From CAZTAK01 sp964611585 (GTDB lineage: Bacteria > Pseudomonadota > Alphaproteobacteria > SHVP01), in the NCBI GenBank assembly GCA_964611585.1, contig CAZTAK010000001.1:1-64000 (forward strand): a stretch of DNA of 64,000 bases, given 5' to 3'. A program made the position numbers and the translations under genes. Shown piece by piece: positions 42,803 to 50,917 of this stretch. How positions within the stretch are numbered: the stretch's first letter is position 1; every line of letters starts with the position of its first letter. The notes under the pieces are model-generated. The model saw nothing but the letters and a program-made list of their open reading frames with translations, searched no databases and was not told the DNA's origin.

Positions 42803-43498
42803 CTACTGGCCCGGAATGACGGACTCGCCGAACAGCCAAGGGTGAACCCCAAGGAGGATGGCGTACAGAGCCAGGGCGGCGACGATTCGAATCCATCCGA
42901 TCTCGCCCAGGCTGACCCGGGTACGCCGCCCGATCAGGGCGGCCAGCGGCACGAAACTCGTCTGGGCGGAAAACTGGGCCCATTGGTAGGGCTTTTCCCG
43001 CTTGCGCTTGAGGTCGATCTGCCACGATCCGACCATTGCGAGAAACGCCAGGGCGCCAAAGAAAATCAGCGACGGTACGTCGCCGTTGGCGAGCATGTGC
43101 GCCCCGGCCCACATCGCGATGCCCCAGTTTATCGGGTGGCGGGTAACGTGGACGATGCCGTGGACGGACCGGTCCGCTTCCAGCATCCCGATCTGGCCCA
43201 CCGACATTGGATTGCGCGTGGTAGAGCCGGCCACTGCCAGAATCAATGCAAACGGCATCACCACCAGCACGATGTCTTCTAGGAATTGCGCCTCCCACAG
43301 GACCGGGCCGGTCACACTGCGGTGGGCCAACACCATCCACAGCAAGCCGAGCGCGGCCAGCACCGAGAACAGGCCCTGGAATGGCCGTTCGCCGGTGACC
43401 CGCACAATCGACCGCCGAAGCCCGGTTCCCGAAAGAACGACGTGAAGGCCGACAAAGAATACCGATGTAGCGACAAGCGTAATCAGACCGGCGGACAC
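42803..43498 (-). CDS. nnrU: NnrU family membrane protein
   Basis: A 231-residue polytopic protein with six or so membrane segments. HVVLSGTGLRRSIVR near the N-terminus, VGQIGMLEADRSVHGIVHVTRHPINWGIAMWAGAHML taken in parts (RSVHGIVHVTRHPINWG; AMWAGAHMLANGD) and the two His of VTRHP and AH match NnrU, named for nitric-oxide/nitrite reduction regulons of alphaproteobacteria. The RHPINWG phrase is shared with isoprenylcysteine methyltransferase-like proteins. Its exact role is unknown. No denitrification gene is in this window except the broken P460 gene far away. Confidence 0.88.
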   Translation of the reverse strand: MSAGLITLVATSVFFVGLHVVLSGTGLRRSIVRVTGERPFQGLFSVLAALGLLWMVLAHRSVTGPVLWEAQFLEDIVLVVMPFALILAVAGSTTRNPMSVGQIGMLEADRSVHGIVHVTRHPINWGIAMWAGAHMLANGDVPSLIFFGALAFLAMVGSWQIDLKRKREKPYQWAQFSAQTSFVPLAALIGRRTRVSLGEIGWIRIVAALALYAILLGVHPWLFGESVIPGQ

Positions 43499-43531
43499 AT
43501 GCAGACCTCTCGCGTGGTTGCGGACGGAAGT

Positions 43532-43780
43532 TCAGGCGGTCGTGGAGCGCCGGCCGGTGACCGCGCGCCGCCCGCCGCCGGTCAACTTGCACACCAACCA
43601 ATCCGGCTTGATCGGGTTATCGAACCAGGGTTCCGCCCACCCTTTGAGAATGCAGGCGCGAATGGTTTTGGTGCTGATTTTCTGGCCCTCGCGGTCGAAC
43701 AAGGGAAGCTTGCCGCCGGGCTGGTCGAGCCCGCGCTTGAGGTAGCGCGCCTGAGAGGAGGTCGGCCTAGTGTCGCTCAT
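43532..43780 (-). CDS. Small conserved hypothetical protein
   Basis: An 82-residue basic protein starting at ATG 43780: ARYLKRGLDQPGGKLPLFD, then QKISTKTIRACILKGWAEPWF and NPIKPDWLVCKLTGGGRRAV. These phrases recur in a short alphaproteobacterial family without known function. The TIRACILKGWAE segment looks like a helix that could recognise DNA, which is only an impression. The gene lies 33 bases upstream of nnrU on the same strand and divergent from the racemase-like gene. Confidence 0.65.
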   Translation of the reverse strand: MSDTRPTSSQARYLKRGLDQPGGKLPLFDREGQKISTKTIRACILKGWAEPWFDNPIKPDWLVCKLTGGGRRAVTGRRSTTA

Positions 43781-43898
43781 CGCGAAACTGTAGCCCAAAC
43801 CGCGGGACTGCGCCACGGCGCAGCCCGAATCATGACAAATAGCGCGGCGGTTGGTAGGTTGGCGCCTTGCTTGGACGCACGCCGACAAGGGAGCGGAC

Positions 43899-44717
43899 AT
43901 GAGAATTGCCGTTATTGGAACAGGATTCCGGCGCGAGGGTCACGACACCCCGCCGCAGCAGATTGTCGATATTGCCGGGAGCGGTTTCGATCCCCGATTG
44001 TTCGAACAGCGCCTGCCCGCGTTTCCCGTCAACCAGATCAATCGAAACTTGTCCGCGGTCAGCAACATCGAAACGGGCCTGAGGGCGGCCGCGGACGGGT
44101 TCGACGCCATCTTCATCAATACCGTCGGCGACTATGGTCTCGGCTCTTTGCGTTCGGCCTTGACAATTCCGGTCGTCGGGGCAGGCCAGGCGACGATGCA
44201 CGCGGCGGCGCAACTGGGCGAGCGGTTTTCGATCGTTACCATCTGGCCCGAGTCGCTTCGGTTCATCTATTCGAACTTGCTGCGACTCTACGGCATGAAC
44301 GGGCATTGCGTTTCGGTGCGGTGCGTTTCGCAGGACGAGGAATTGCCGACTCTCTCGGACGACGAGAACTTCGTTACCGAAATGCGTCGCGGCGAGGCGA
44401 GCCAGCAGGACCGTATCGTTGCCGAATGCATGAAGGCGATCGAAGAAGACCGGGCCGACACCATCATGTTGGGCTGCACCTGCATGGCTCCGGTCGCGGA
44501 CGAGATTGCGGCGCGTTGCCCGGCCCCTGTGCTGAACCCGTTGACGACCGGCTACATGGCGACCGAGATGCAGCTGGCGCTCGGCCTTGGCGCCAGCAAC
44601 CTCGCCTACCAGGATATCGGCGGCGACCGCCTCGCCCAGTACGCAGCGATGGCCGATGCCGTTCTGGCGCTGGAAGAGGAAGACGAGTTCCGCGGCACCG
44701 CCACAGCCGCCGAATAG
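43899..44717 (+). CDS. Asp/Glu-racemase-fold protein retaining one Cys
   Basis: A 272-residue member of the Asp/Glu/hydantoin racemase superfamily, behind AAGGGAGCGG. Lobe one has DAIFINTVGDYGLGSL, with Thr at the place of the first catalytic Cys; lobe two has DTIMLGCTCMAPVAD, which keeps the LGC Cys. Proteins with only the second Cys include arylmalonate decarboxylase-like and maleate isomerase-like types, though hydantoin racemases need both. Compare the paralogue at 10537, which has neither. It is monocistronic and converges with the lipid-transport operon. Confidence 0.85.
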   Translation: MRIAVIGTGFRREGHDTPPQQIVDIAGSGFDPRLFEQRLPAFPVNQINRNLSAVSNIETGLRAAADGFDAIFINTVGDYGLGSLRSALTIPVVGAGQATMHAAAQLGERFSIVTIWPESLRFIYSNLLRLYGMNGHCVSVRCVSQDEELPTLSDDENFVTEMRRGEASQQDRIVAECMKAIEEDRADTIMLGCTCMAPVADEIAARCPAPVLNPLTTGYMATEMQLALGLGASNLAYQDIGGDRLAQYAAMADAVLALEEEDEFRGTATAAE

Positions 44718-44743
44718 GGAATACGTGGTGCCGGGTGCGCGGC

Positions 44744-45385
44744 TCAGCCGCCGCGGCCCTGCAACGCCTTTTCGCCCTCCTCAAGGGTCCACCGGACCAC
44801 GTCTTTGAGAACATCACCGAGCGCCTCGTCGAAGGTTTCGATGATGATCGGCATCGACGTGCCGGGAGCCCGCAACAGCGCCTCGAAGTTCTGCGAGGCG
44901 ACGATTTCACGGCGCGGCTGGCGGATCAGCTTGACGTTGAGGCGCACGCGCACATTGGGTGCGCGATCTTGTCCCTCGAAGTATTCGGCCTGAAATTCCC
45001 GTAACTCGCTCTTGACGTTGATATCCGACCGAAGCCCGATCACCTGGCGGCCGACGGCCACGATCTTGCCGGTGTTCTCGAACGATTCGACCAGTAGCGT
45101 CTGGACCAGCCGCGTGGCCCGCTCCGTCCAGCGCGCGCCGGCGAAGTAGGCGAGCTCCAAATGGGTTTCGCGCAGCGCGATACTTTGCGTGTTGAGCCCG
45201 CCCGCGGCGACCGGCTCTTCGATCACAAGTTGCCAGTTCACCCGGGGAAGCGTGCCCGGATAGGTACTTTTCGGCGTCAGCGTATAGAGATCGGGCGGCG
45301 GCCCGGTCCCCGGCAAGACACCGGTGCAGGCGCCGAGCAGACTCGCCAGCACCACGGACAGCAGGATCAGACGTTTTCGTTTCAC
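44744..45385 (-). CDS. ABC-type transport auxiliary lipoprotein (PqiC/DUF330-like)
   Basis: A 213-residue outer-membrane-type lipoprotein with lipobox LLGAC (about residues 16-20). PPDLYTLTPKSTY followed by WQLVIEEPVAAGGLNTQSIAL is the opening of the PqiC/YmbA family, which works with MCE proteins in lipid traffic between membranes. It overlaps the MlaD-like gene by ATGA-type four bases (45382-45385), closing the four-gene lipid transporter operon. Confidence 0.9.
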   Translation of the reverse strand: MKRKRLILLSVVLASLLGACTGVLPGTGPPPDLYTLTPKSTYPGTLPRVNWQLVIEEPVAAGGLNTQSIALRETHLELAYFAGARWTERATRLVQTLLVESFENTGKIVAVGRQVIGLRSDINVKSELREFQAEYFEGQDRAPNVRVRLNVKLIRQPRREIVASQNFEALLRAPGTSMPIIIETFDEALGDVLKDVVRWTLEEGEKALQGRGG

Positions 45386-46401
45386 TTCGCCTCAAACCCC
45401 CGTTGGGCGCCCCCGAACAAGAACTGCGCCGGATCCGATTCGATTTGGTTGGTGAGCCGCGCCAGGCTCCCCATCAATTGGCGCAGGTCGTGGATCAGAC
45501 CCGAAAACTCATACAAACCATCGGCGGAAAAATCGGCGAGCGGTTGCTGGGTGTCGGCGACCAGAATGTTCAGCCGATCCGACACCTGAGTCACCGATTG
45601 AGCGGTGCGCTGGGCATCCGTCAGCAACGTCCGCACATCGTTTTCGACCACCGCATCGACGCCCGAAATCGTACCGCGCAGCGTCGACAAGGTAGCCTCG
45701 GCGCCATCGGCCAGCAGCGCAACCTGCGAATCGAGACCGACGATCAGGTCGTTGAGCGATTCCGCCGCCTTGCGCATTTCGACCGAAGTGCGGTCGATGT
45801 TGGACATGATGCTGCCGAATTCGTCGGCGCGCGCGCCAAGCTCGCCGGTAACGGCCTGGGTGTCTTCGAGAATCTCGGTGATCGTCAGAATATTGTCGTC
45901 GTTGACCAGCGCCGTCACCTGTTCGATCAGTATGGTGGCCTGATTCAAGAGCTCGGGCGCGTCGGCGAACAGACGCTGGAACTGCGACGGCGCCGAATCG
46001 ATCTCCGCAAGCCGTTGGCCGGGCCGCGGGCGCAACGGCGGGCTGTCGGCACTGCCGCCGGTAATCTGAACCAGCGAGACGCCGGTAATGCCCTGTAGCT
46101 GCAAGGTTGCCACCGAATCGGATTTGATCGGCGTATTGGTGGCAACTTCGATGACAACGCCGACGCGGCTGGGATCGTCCGGATCGAGGGCGATGTCCTG
46201 CACGGTGCCAACCGGTATTCCGTTGTAGAGCACGCTGGAGGCTGTCGAGAGGCCGGCGACCGAGCCCTCGAAAAAGATCTGATAACGCGTGAACTCACGG
46301 TCGATTTCGATCTTGGCGAGCCAGATCACGAATCCGAACAGACCGATGATGATTACCAGGACAAAGGTCCCGACCAGCAGATGGTGTGCGCGCGTTTCCA
46401 T
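45382..46401 (-). CDS. mlaD: MCE-domain protein (MlaD-like), inner-membrane lipid-binding subunit
   Basis: A 339-residue protein: one N-terminal membrane helix (about 8-29), a single MCE domain (about 35-120; YQIFFEGSVAGLSTASSVLYNGIPVG in parts FFEGSVAGLS and SSVLYNGIPVGTV, then LQLQGITGVSLVQITGG) and a long helical region rich in heptads (about 150-310). This is longer than E. coli MlaD and closer to PqiB/YebT-like or actinobacterial Mce tails, which may form a tunnel. It should hexamerise with the permease and ATPase encoded upstream. Confidence 0.9.
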   Translation of the reverse strand: METRAHHLLVGTFVLVIIIGLFGFVIWLAKIEIDREFTRYQIFFEGSVAGLSTASSVLYNGIPVGTVQDIALDPDDPSRVGVVIEVATNTPIKSDSVATLQLQGITGVSLVQITGGSADSPPLRPRPGQRLAEIDSAPSQFQRLFADAPELLNQATILIEQVTALVNDDNILTITEILEDTQAVTGELGARADEFGSIMSNIDRTSVEMRKAAESLNDLIVGLDSQVALLADGAEATLSTLRGTISGVDAVVENDVRTLLTDAQRTAQSVTQVSDRLNILVADTQQPLADFSADGLYEFSGLIHDLRQLMGSLARLTNQIESDPAQFLFGGAQRGFEAK

Positions 46402-46422
46402 GGTCGATCCTCGGCAGCCGCT

Positions 46423-47193
46423 CTATCCGGCCAGCGCCGCACGCCCGCGCGGGCCGTGGAAGTATTCCCGAATCCACGGATGATCGCTCTGCAGCATTGC
46501 GTCCATCGACCCCACGACCTCAACGCGCTTTTCCGCCAGAACCGCAATACGGTCGCAGATTGTATGCAGGCTGTCCAGATCGTGGGTCACCATGAAAACG
46601 GTGAGACCAAGCGAGCGGTGCAACTGCAGAATCAACTGGTCGAAGGCGGCCGCGCCGATCGGATCGAGCCCGGCGGTCGGTTCGTCGAGAAACAGAATGT
46701 CCGGATCCATGGCCAGTGCCCGGGCAAGGCCCGCGCGCTTGCGCATACCGCCCGACAGTTGCGACGGAAACTTGAGTCCGGCGTCGGCGGGCAAACCGAC
46801 CATCGCCACCTTCAGCGTCGCGATTTCGTCGAGCAACGCCGGTGACAGTTTGGAATGCTGTTTTAGCGGCGCCTGGATATTTTCAGCGACCGTCAGCGAA
46901 CTGAACAGCGCCCCGTCCTGAAACAAGACGCCCCAGTGTTCTTCCAGGCGGTGCAATTGTCGCGACGATACGCCTGTCACCGGATGGCCCAGCACCTCGA
47001 TCGACCCGCTGGCCGGGCGCTTGAGTCCGACTATGGAGCGCAACAACACCGATTTGCCGGTGCCCGATCCGCCGACCACACCCAGAATTTCGCCCCGCAT
47101 CACGTCGAGATCGAGGTTGTCGTGGACCGCCTGCAAACCAAACTGGGTGCGCAGGCCGCGAATCCGGATGGCGATGCCGTTATCGTGCGCCAC
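46423..47193 (-). CDS. mlaF: MlaF-like ABC transporter ATPase
   Basis: A 256-residue ATPase starting at GTG 47193 behind GAGGGCGG. Walker A is GGSGTGKSVLL, the Q-loop is in LFQDGALFSSLTVAENI, the signature is QLSGGMRKRAGLARAL, Walker B is DILFLDEPTAGLDP, and the switch His is in VMVTHDLDSL written in the gene as FMVTHDLDSL. The GMRKR variant of the signature is typical of MlaF/Mkl proteins. It provides energy for phospholipid movement with the permease encoded eight bases upstream and the MCE protein encoded downstream. Confidence 0.93.
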   Translation of the reverse strand: MAHDNGIAIRIRGLRTQFGLQAVHDNLDLDVMRGEILGVVGGSGTGKSVLLRSIVGLKRPASGSIEVLGHPVTGVSSRQLHRLEEHWGVLFQDGALFSSLTVAENIQAPLKQHSKLSPALLDEIATLKVAMVGLPADAGLKFPSQLSGGMRKRAGLARALAMDPDILFLDEPTAGLDPIGAAAFDQLILQLHRSLGLTVFMVTHDLDSLHTICDRIAVLAEKRVEVVGSMDAMLQSDHPWIREYFHGPRGRAALAG

Positions 47194-47201
47194 GACCGCC
47201 C

Positions 47202-48335
47202 TCAAACGCCGACGATCTGGAAAAAGATCGAGAACGCCGCATCGACCACGATCACCAGGAAGATCGACTCGACGACCGAACGAGTGGTGCGCTGGCCCAC
47301 GCTTTCGGCCGAGCCCTCGACTTGCAACCCCTCGTAGCACCCGACCATCGCGATCAGAAACCCGAAAACCGGCGCCTTGATGATGCCGACCCAGAACGAC
47401 CACAGGCCGACCGCATCGTTGAGGCGCTCGACGAAGGCCGCCGGCGAGATGCCGAGCACGATCCACGACATCAGGCCGCCGCCGAGAAGACCCATGATAT
47501 CGGAGAAGAACGCCAGCAGCGGTAGCGTTATTACCAGCGCCAGGAGGCGCGGCAGCACCAGCACCTCCATCGGATCGAGGCCGAGCGTCTGCATGGCATC
47601 GACTTCTTCGTGCACCTTCATCGATCCGATTTGGGCCGTAAAGGCGCTGCCGGAACGGCCGGCGACAACGATCGCGGTCAGAAGAATCCCGATCTCGCGC
47701 AACACCGAGACCGCCACCAGATTGACGACGAACACCTCGGCACCGAAGCGGACCAGCTGGCTTGCGCCCTGAAAGGCCATCACGACGCCGATCAGGAACG
47801 AAATCAGGGCCACGATAGGGAGCGCGTTCAGGCCAACCTGCTCGATGTGATAGATCAGCGGCGTCACCCGGAGCCGCCACGGCCGTACCGCAGTGCCCGC
47901 CAGTGTCGTCACGATCCGGCCGAAGAATCCCAGCAACGCCACGCCCTCGCGCGCAACCTCTTCGCTGGCAGCACCGACGTGGGCGATCATTTGCAAAAAG
48001 CCGGTGCCCTCGCCAGTTTCCGGTTCGTGCGGCTTGTCGCTGCGGCTGACGGCGTCGAACAACGATTGCTGATCGGCGGACGCGCCTTCGACGCGCACGG
48101 TCGCGCCGGCCGCCGACCAGTCCCGCGCCGTCCGGTAGAGCACCCATGCGCCGGCGGTATCGAGGCGTTCAAGCCGACTGAGATCGATGCGGACCGACCG
48201 CGCTGCCGGAACGCTGACGCGTTTCAGTTCGCCGTCGAGGCGACCGATGCTGGCAACATCCCAATTGCCACCGGCCGAGAGGACGAATTCGTCCCCCTCG
48301 CCGCCCGTTTCCAACCAGCCCTGATCCGCGACCAT
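47202..48335 (-). CDS. mlaE: MlaE-like permease with N-terminal STAS domain
   Basis: A 377-residue protein. Residues about 15-105 form a STAS domain (WDVASIGRLDGELKRV, VRIDLSRLERLDTAGAWVL), the job done by separate MlaB in E. coli. The remainder is an MlaE permease with five or six membrane segments and the family core GAEVFVVNLVAVSVLREIG, LTAIVVAGRSGSAFTAQIG and MKVHEEVDAMQTLGLDPMEVLV noted as EEVDAMQTLGLDPMEVL. The fusion removes the need for mlaB. It is the first gene of the mlaE-mlaF-mlaD-lipoprotein operon. No mlaC is present here. Confidence 0.93.
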   Translation of the reverse strand: MVADQGWLETGGEGDEFVLSAGGNWDVASIGRLDGELKRVSVPAARSVRIDLSRLERLDTAGAWVLYRTARDWSAAGATVRVEGASADQQSLFDAVSRSDKPHEPETGEGTGFLQMIAHVGAASEEVAREGVALLGFFGRIVTTLAGTAVRPWRLRVTPLIYHIEQVGLNALPIVALISFLIGVVMAFQGASQLVRFGAEVFVVNLVAVSVLREIGILLTAIVVAGRSGSAFTAQIGSMKVHEEVDAMQTLGLDPMEVLVLPRLLALVITLPLLAFFSDIMGLLGGGLMSWIVLGISPAAFVERLNDAVGLWSFWVGIIKAPVFGFLIAMVGCYEGLQVEGSAESVGQRTTRSVVESIFLVIVVDAAFSIFFQIVGV

Positions 48336-48568
48336 AGTTTCATCTTATTTGGCTGGCAGTGTCGGTATCGGTGCGGTCCTGCCTCGGCGCGGGAAAATCA
48401 TGACATGGCACGAATTTGTGATCAAGAAGCCCTAATTGCTCCGAATTCGGCTTTTATTAAGCGGTTTCGGGTATTGCTGCGGTGCCGCATGGTCAGTAAT
48501 GTCGCCGTCCAACAATTCGGCGCCCCCGGCCCAAACCCGGGGGGGAACCCCTGATGAAGGAGAAATAA

Positions 48569-48973
48569 ATGAATTTGGCGAAATCCCTTGCACTCAGTAC
48601 AGCGTTTGCCATCGGCCTCGGTGCGGTCCCGGCGCTTGCGCAGGATACCGCAAAGGGGAAACGGTTGTTCAAGCGCTGCGCCGCGTGCCACACACTCGAA
48701 GAAGGCGGCAAGAACAAGGTTGGGCCCAACCTGTTCGGCATCCTGGGGCAGCAAATCGCGACTGCCGAGAACTTCCGTTTCTCGAACGCGTTCAAGGAGC
48801 TGGATTTCGCATGGGACGAGGCGAAAATGGACGAATTCATCCTGGCGCCGAAAAAGATGATTCCGGGCACAAAGATGGCTTTTCCCGGCTTGCGCAAGGA
48901 GCAGGACCGGGCGGACCTGATCGCCTACCTCATGGAGGCGACGACAACCAGCACGGCGGATGCAACCGACTGA
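48569..48973 (+). CDS. Class I cytochrome c (c2-like), exported
   Basis: A 134-residue periplasmic cytochrome. Signal peptide to about residue 24 (PALAQ), heme site CAACH at 37-41, VGPNLFGILGQQ after it, and the axial Met in IPGTKMAFPGL. Length and order match mitochondrial-type c2 and c552 carriers. The ribosome site GAAGGAGAAATAA is strong. A hairpin (CCCCCGG/CCGGGGG, about 48522-48546) sits just before it in the leader, and a terminator follows the gene. Possible electron acceptor for IorAB or the sugar dehydrogenase, by inference only. Confidence 0.93.
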   Translation: MNLAKSLALSTAFAIGLGAVPALAQDTAKGKRLFKRCAACHTLEEGGKNKVGPNLFGILGQQIATAENFRFSNAFKELDFAWDEAKMDEFILAPKKMIPGTKMAFPGLRKEQDRADLIAYLMEATTTSTADATD

Positions 48974-49017
48974 GCCCGTGCCGGCCCGGAAAATCGAATA
49001 GCGGCGCCTGCGGGCGA

Positions 49018-49043
49018 AAAACGACGTCTTTGGACGCCGTTTT
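49018..49043 (+). terminator. Rho-independent-like terminator after cytochrome c
   Basis: Stem AAAACGACGTC/GACGCCGTTTT with one mismatch and a four-base loop, followed by CTTTTG. It lies 45 bases after the cytochrome c stop codon. Confidence 0.75.
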
Positions 49044-49181
49044 CTTTTGCCGCCAATCCGGACTTTTTGACCGACGACCCGGGCGGCGCCCCGTCCCGGC
49101 GCGCGGCGCGATTGCGGTCGAGCGCCTTTCGCCCGTAGGATCGATATCCGCCGCGCGGTACCCAATCCATGCCTTGCTGAT

Positions 49182-50414
49182 ATGAGCCTGGTTCTCGAGT
49201 TTCTCGAATTCGTCGAAAAGAAAGCGCCGCCATCGGTCTCGGCGCTGTTGGCCCGAATTCTGCTCAAGTGCCGCGAAACGACCGGCGCCGAAGCGGGCAC
49301 GGTCCATGTGGTGCGCCGGCGCGGGCGCCAGACCCTGCTCGAAATGGTGCAACGCCAGAACGACGCGGTTCCGGTGGCCCCGGCAGCAGATGACCGCGCC
49401 AGCCCCGTCAATACGGCAACCATCGTCGGATTCGCCGCCGCCACCGGCGAGCCCGTGCGCGAGTCCGACGTACGCCGGATTCGCTCGAACAAGCCCTACG
49501 CATTCAACCGCAACCTGGACCCGCCCGGTTATGTCACGCGCTCGGTTCTGTGCTTGCCGGTAAAGAACTTTCAGGGCGACGTCGTCGCCGTGGTCGAACT
49601 GATCAACCGCCGGCTAAAGGGGCGCGAGGTGCCCGCTGCCTTTACGCGCGACCAGGCCAACCTGCTACTGCCGGTGATGCGGGTGCTGTCTGGATATATC
49701 GAACGCACCGACAATCTCGAAAGGATCGCGGCGCAAAACGTCAAACTTCGCCAGCGCGCGCGCACGCTCGCCAAGCAGCGCGCCAAAGTTGCCGACCTTC
49801 AGGAACAGACCGAAGACGCCTTCAAACTTTCGATCAGCCTGCTGGCGCGAGCCGCAGAAATTCACGACGAAGGCACCGGCAACCACATCGTCCGGGTCAA
49901 CGAGTACAGCTATTACCTAGCCGACAAGCTGGGGATGCCGCGCGCGTTCTGCAACGAAATCCGCTACTCGGCACAACTCCACGACGTCGGCAAAATGGTG
50001 GTCGATGCCGCCGTGCTCAAGAAGGGCGGCAAACTGACCAACGACGAGCGTCAGGAAATGAACAAGCATCCGATCTACGGCTATCAGATTCTGTCGCATT
50101 CCCACCGCCTCAAACTGGCCGCAGGGATCGCCCTGTTTCATCATGAAAAATGGGACGGCAGCGGTTACCCCAACCGCGTAAAAGGCGAAGAGATTCCGAT
50201 TTCGGCGCGTATCGTCGCAGTCGCCGATGCCTACGACGCGCTGCGCTCGGCGCGTCCCTACAAGCCCGGCTACAGCCACGAACGGACTGTTGAGATCATC
50301 GCCAAGGGTGATGAGCGCATCGACCCCAAGGGCCATTTCGATCCGACGGTGATCGACGTGTTCTCGCAGCATCACCGTGGCATGGCAAAGATCTGCCAGA
50401 AGTTTGTCGACTGA
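49182..50414 (+). CDS. GAF - HD-GYP cyclic-di-GMP phosphodiesterase
   Basis: A 410-residue cytoplasmic protein: a GAF domain (about 20-180; AGTVHVVRRRG, RSVLCLPVKNFQGDVVAVVELIN), a coiled-coil linker (about 183-215) and an HD-GYP domain (215-410). The HD pair is in SAQLHDVGKMVV, HKHPIYGYQIL-like metal ligands follow as NKHPIYGYQIL, and HHEKWDGSGYPNRVKGEEIP holds the GYP triplet. It should hydrolyse c-di-GMP to pGpG or GMP under control of the GAF ligand. It shares the window with an EAL protein and is followed at once by a terminator. Confidence 0.92.
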   Translation: MSLVLEFLEFVEKKAPPSVSALLARILLKCRETTGAEAGTVHVVRRRGRQTLLEMVQRQNDAVPVAPAADDRASPVNTATIVGFAAATGEPVRESDVRRIRSNKPYAFNRNLDPPGYVTRSVLCLPVKNFQGDVVAVVELINRRLKGREVPAAFTRDQANLLLPVMRVLSGYIERTDNLERIAAQNVKLRQRARTLAKQRAKVADLQEQTEDAFKLSISLLARAAEIHDEGTGNHIVRVNEYSYYLADKLGMPRAFCNEIRYSAQLHDVGKMVVDAAVLKKGGKLTNDERQEMNKHPIYGYQILSHSHRLKLAAGIALFHHEKWDGSGYPNRVKGEEIPISARIVAVADAYDALRSARPYKPGYSHERTVEIIAKGDERIDPKGHFDPTVIDVFSQHHRGMAKICQKFVD

Positions 50415-50434
50415 CGGCGCCGTGCCGTTTTTTT
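50414..50434 (+). terminator. Rho-independent terminator after HD-GYP gene
   Basis: Stem ACGGC/GCCGT with a five-base loop, then seven T. It overlaps the last base of the stop codon. Confidence 0.75.
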
Positions 50435-50483
50435 CGGAGAGCCGCCCGACCGGCCGGCGCCCGCACGCCGCAACAGGGATTAT

Positions 50484-50632
50484 CAGCCGCGAAAAACGGC
50501 ACGGAGTGCAACTGCGTTGACGAAATCGGGCCGCTTCCCTACGGGAAGGTGCCCGCCCGCCCGGCCCGCCACTGCGGGCTGTAATGACGACGTGCAGCCG
50601 CGACGAACGGCATCGGTTACGACCGCGTTGAC
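50484..50632. repeat. Two imperfect 38-bp direct repeats
   Basis: Copies at 50484-50521 and 50595-50632 share 29 of 38 bases, both running from CAGCCGCGA through AACGGCA to GCGTTGAC. A third GCGTTGAC is at 50727-50734, about 100 bases further. On the minus strand the copies would read as VNAV...AV.RG, so an old duplicated coding segment is possible. They lie in the otherwise gene-free stretch 50435-50905, which becomes notably AT-rich after 50650. Confidence 0.6.
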
Positions 50633-50656
50633 ATTCCCTCGGGCATTCTCAATACT
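50628..50656 (+). promoter_or_regulatory. Sigma-70-type promoter candidate
   Basis: TTGACA at 50628-50633 is a perfect -35 box; 17 bases later AATACT (50651-50656) matches four of six -10 positions. The expected transcription start, about seven bases on, falls at the beginning of the hairpin described next. The -35 is part of the second 38-bp repeat. Confidence 0.45.
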
Positions 50657-50661
50657 TTGGA

Positions 50662-50719
50662 GGTCGGCTCCTGACACTGGTAGAAATACTAGTCGTTTAT
50701 TGGCGCCGACCTTTTTTTT
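50662..50719 (+). ncRNA. Candidate very short RNA or leader terminator
   Basis: GGTCGGC (50662-50668) pairs with GCCGACC (50705-50711) around a 36-base AT-richer loop and is followed by T8, a strong intrinsic terminator. The promoter candidate would start transcription at the first base of the stem, so the product would be a roughly 57-base stem-loop RNA, or an attenuated leader of the ABC importer operon 200 bases downstream. No known RNA family is recognised. Confidence 0.4.
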
Positions 50720-50917
50720 ATTAATTGCGTTGACTTGTTTAGTTGCATGGCGATTTCAATAAGTAAAAGTATCAATACTAGGGTGCAAATAATGGGCGGC
50801 ACTATTGTCCAGCCAAGTATTGTGACCGCGAATTAGCGCGGGGGAAAGAACGGTCGGTGCGCCGGATTGAATCGTCGCGGGGAACCGTAACGGAGGCGCT
50901 AACAGATGGAGGAAACC

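Noticed and set aside
48522..48546. Riboswitch or regulatory leader before cytochrome c.
   Set aside because: Only a single GC hairpin is visible, with no conserved aptamer features.
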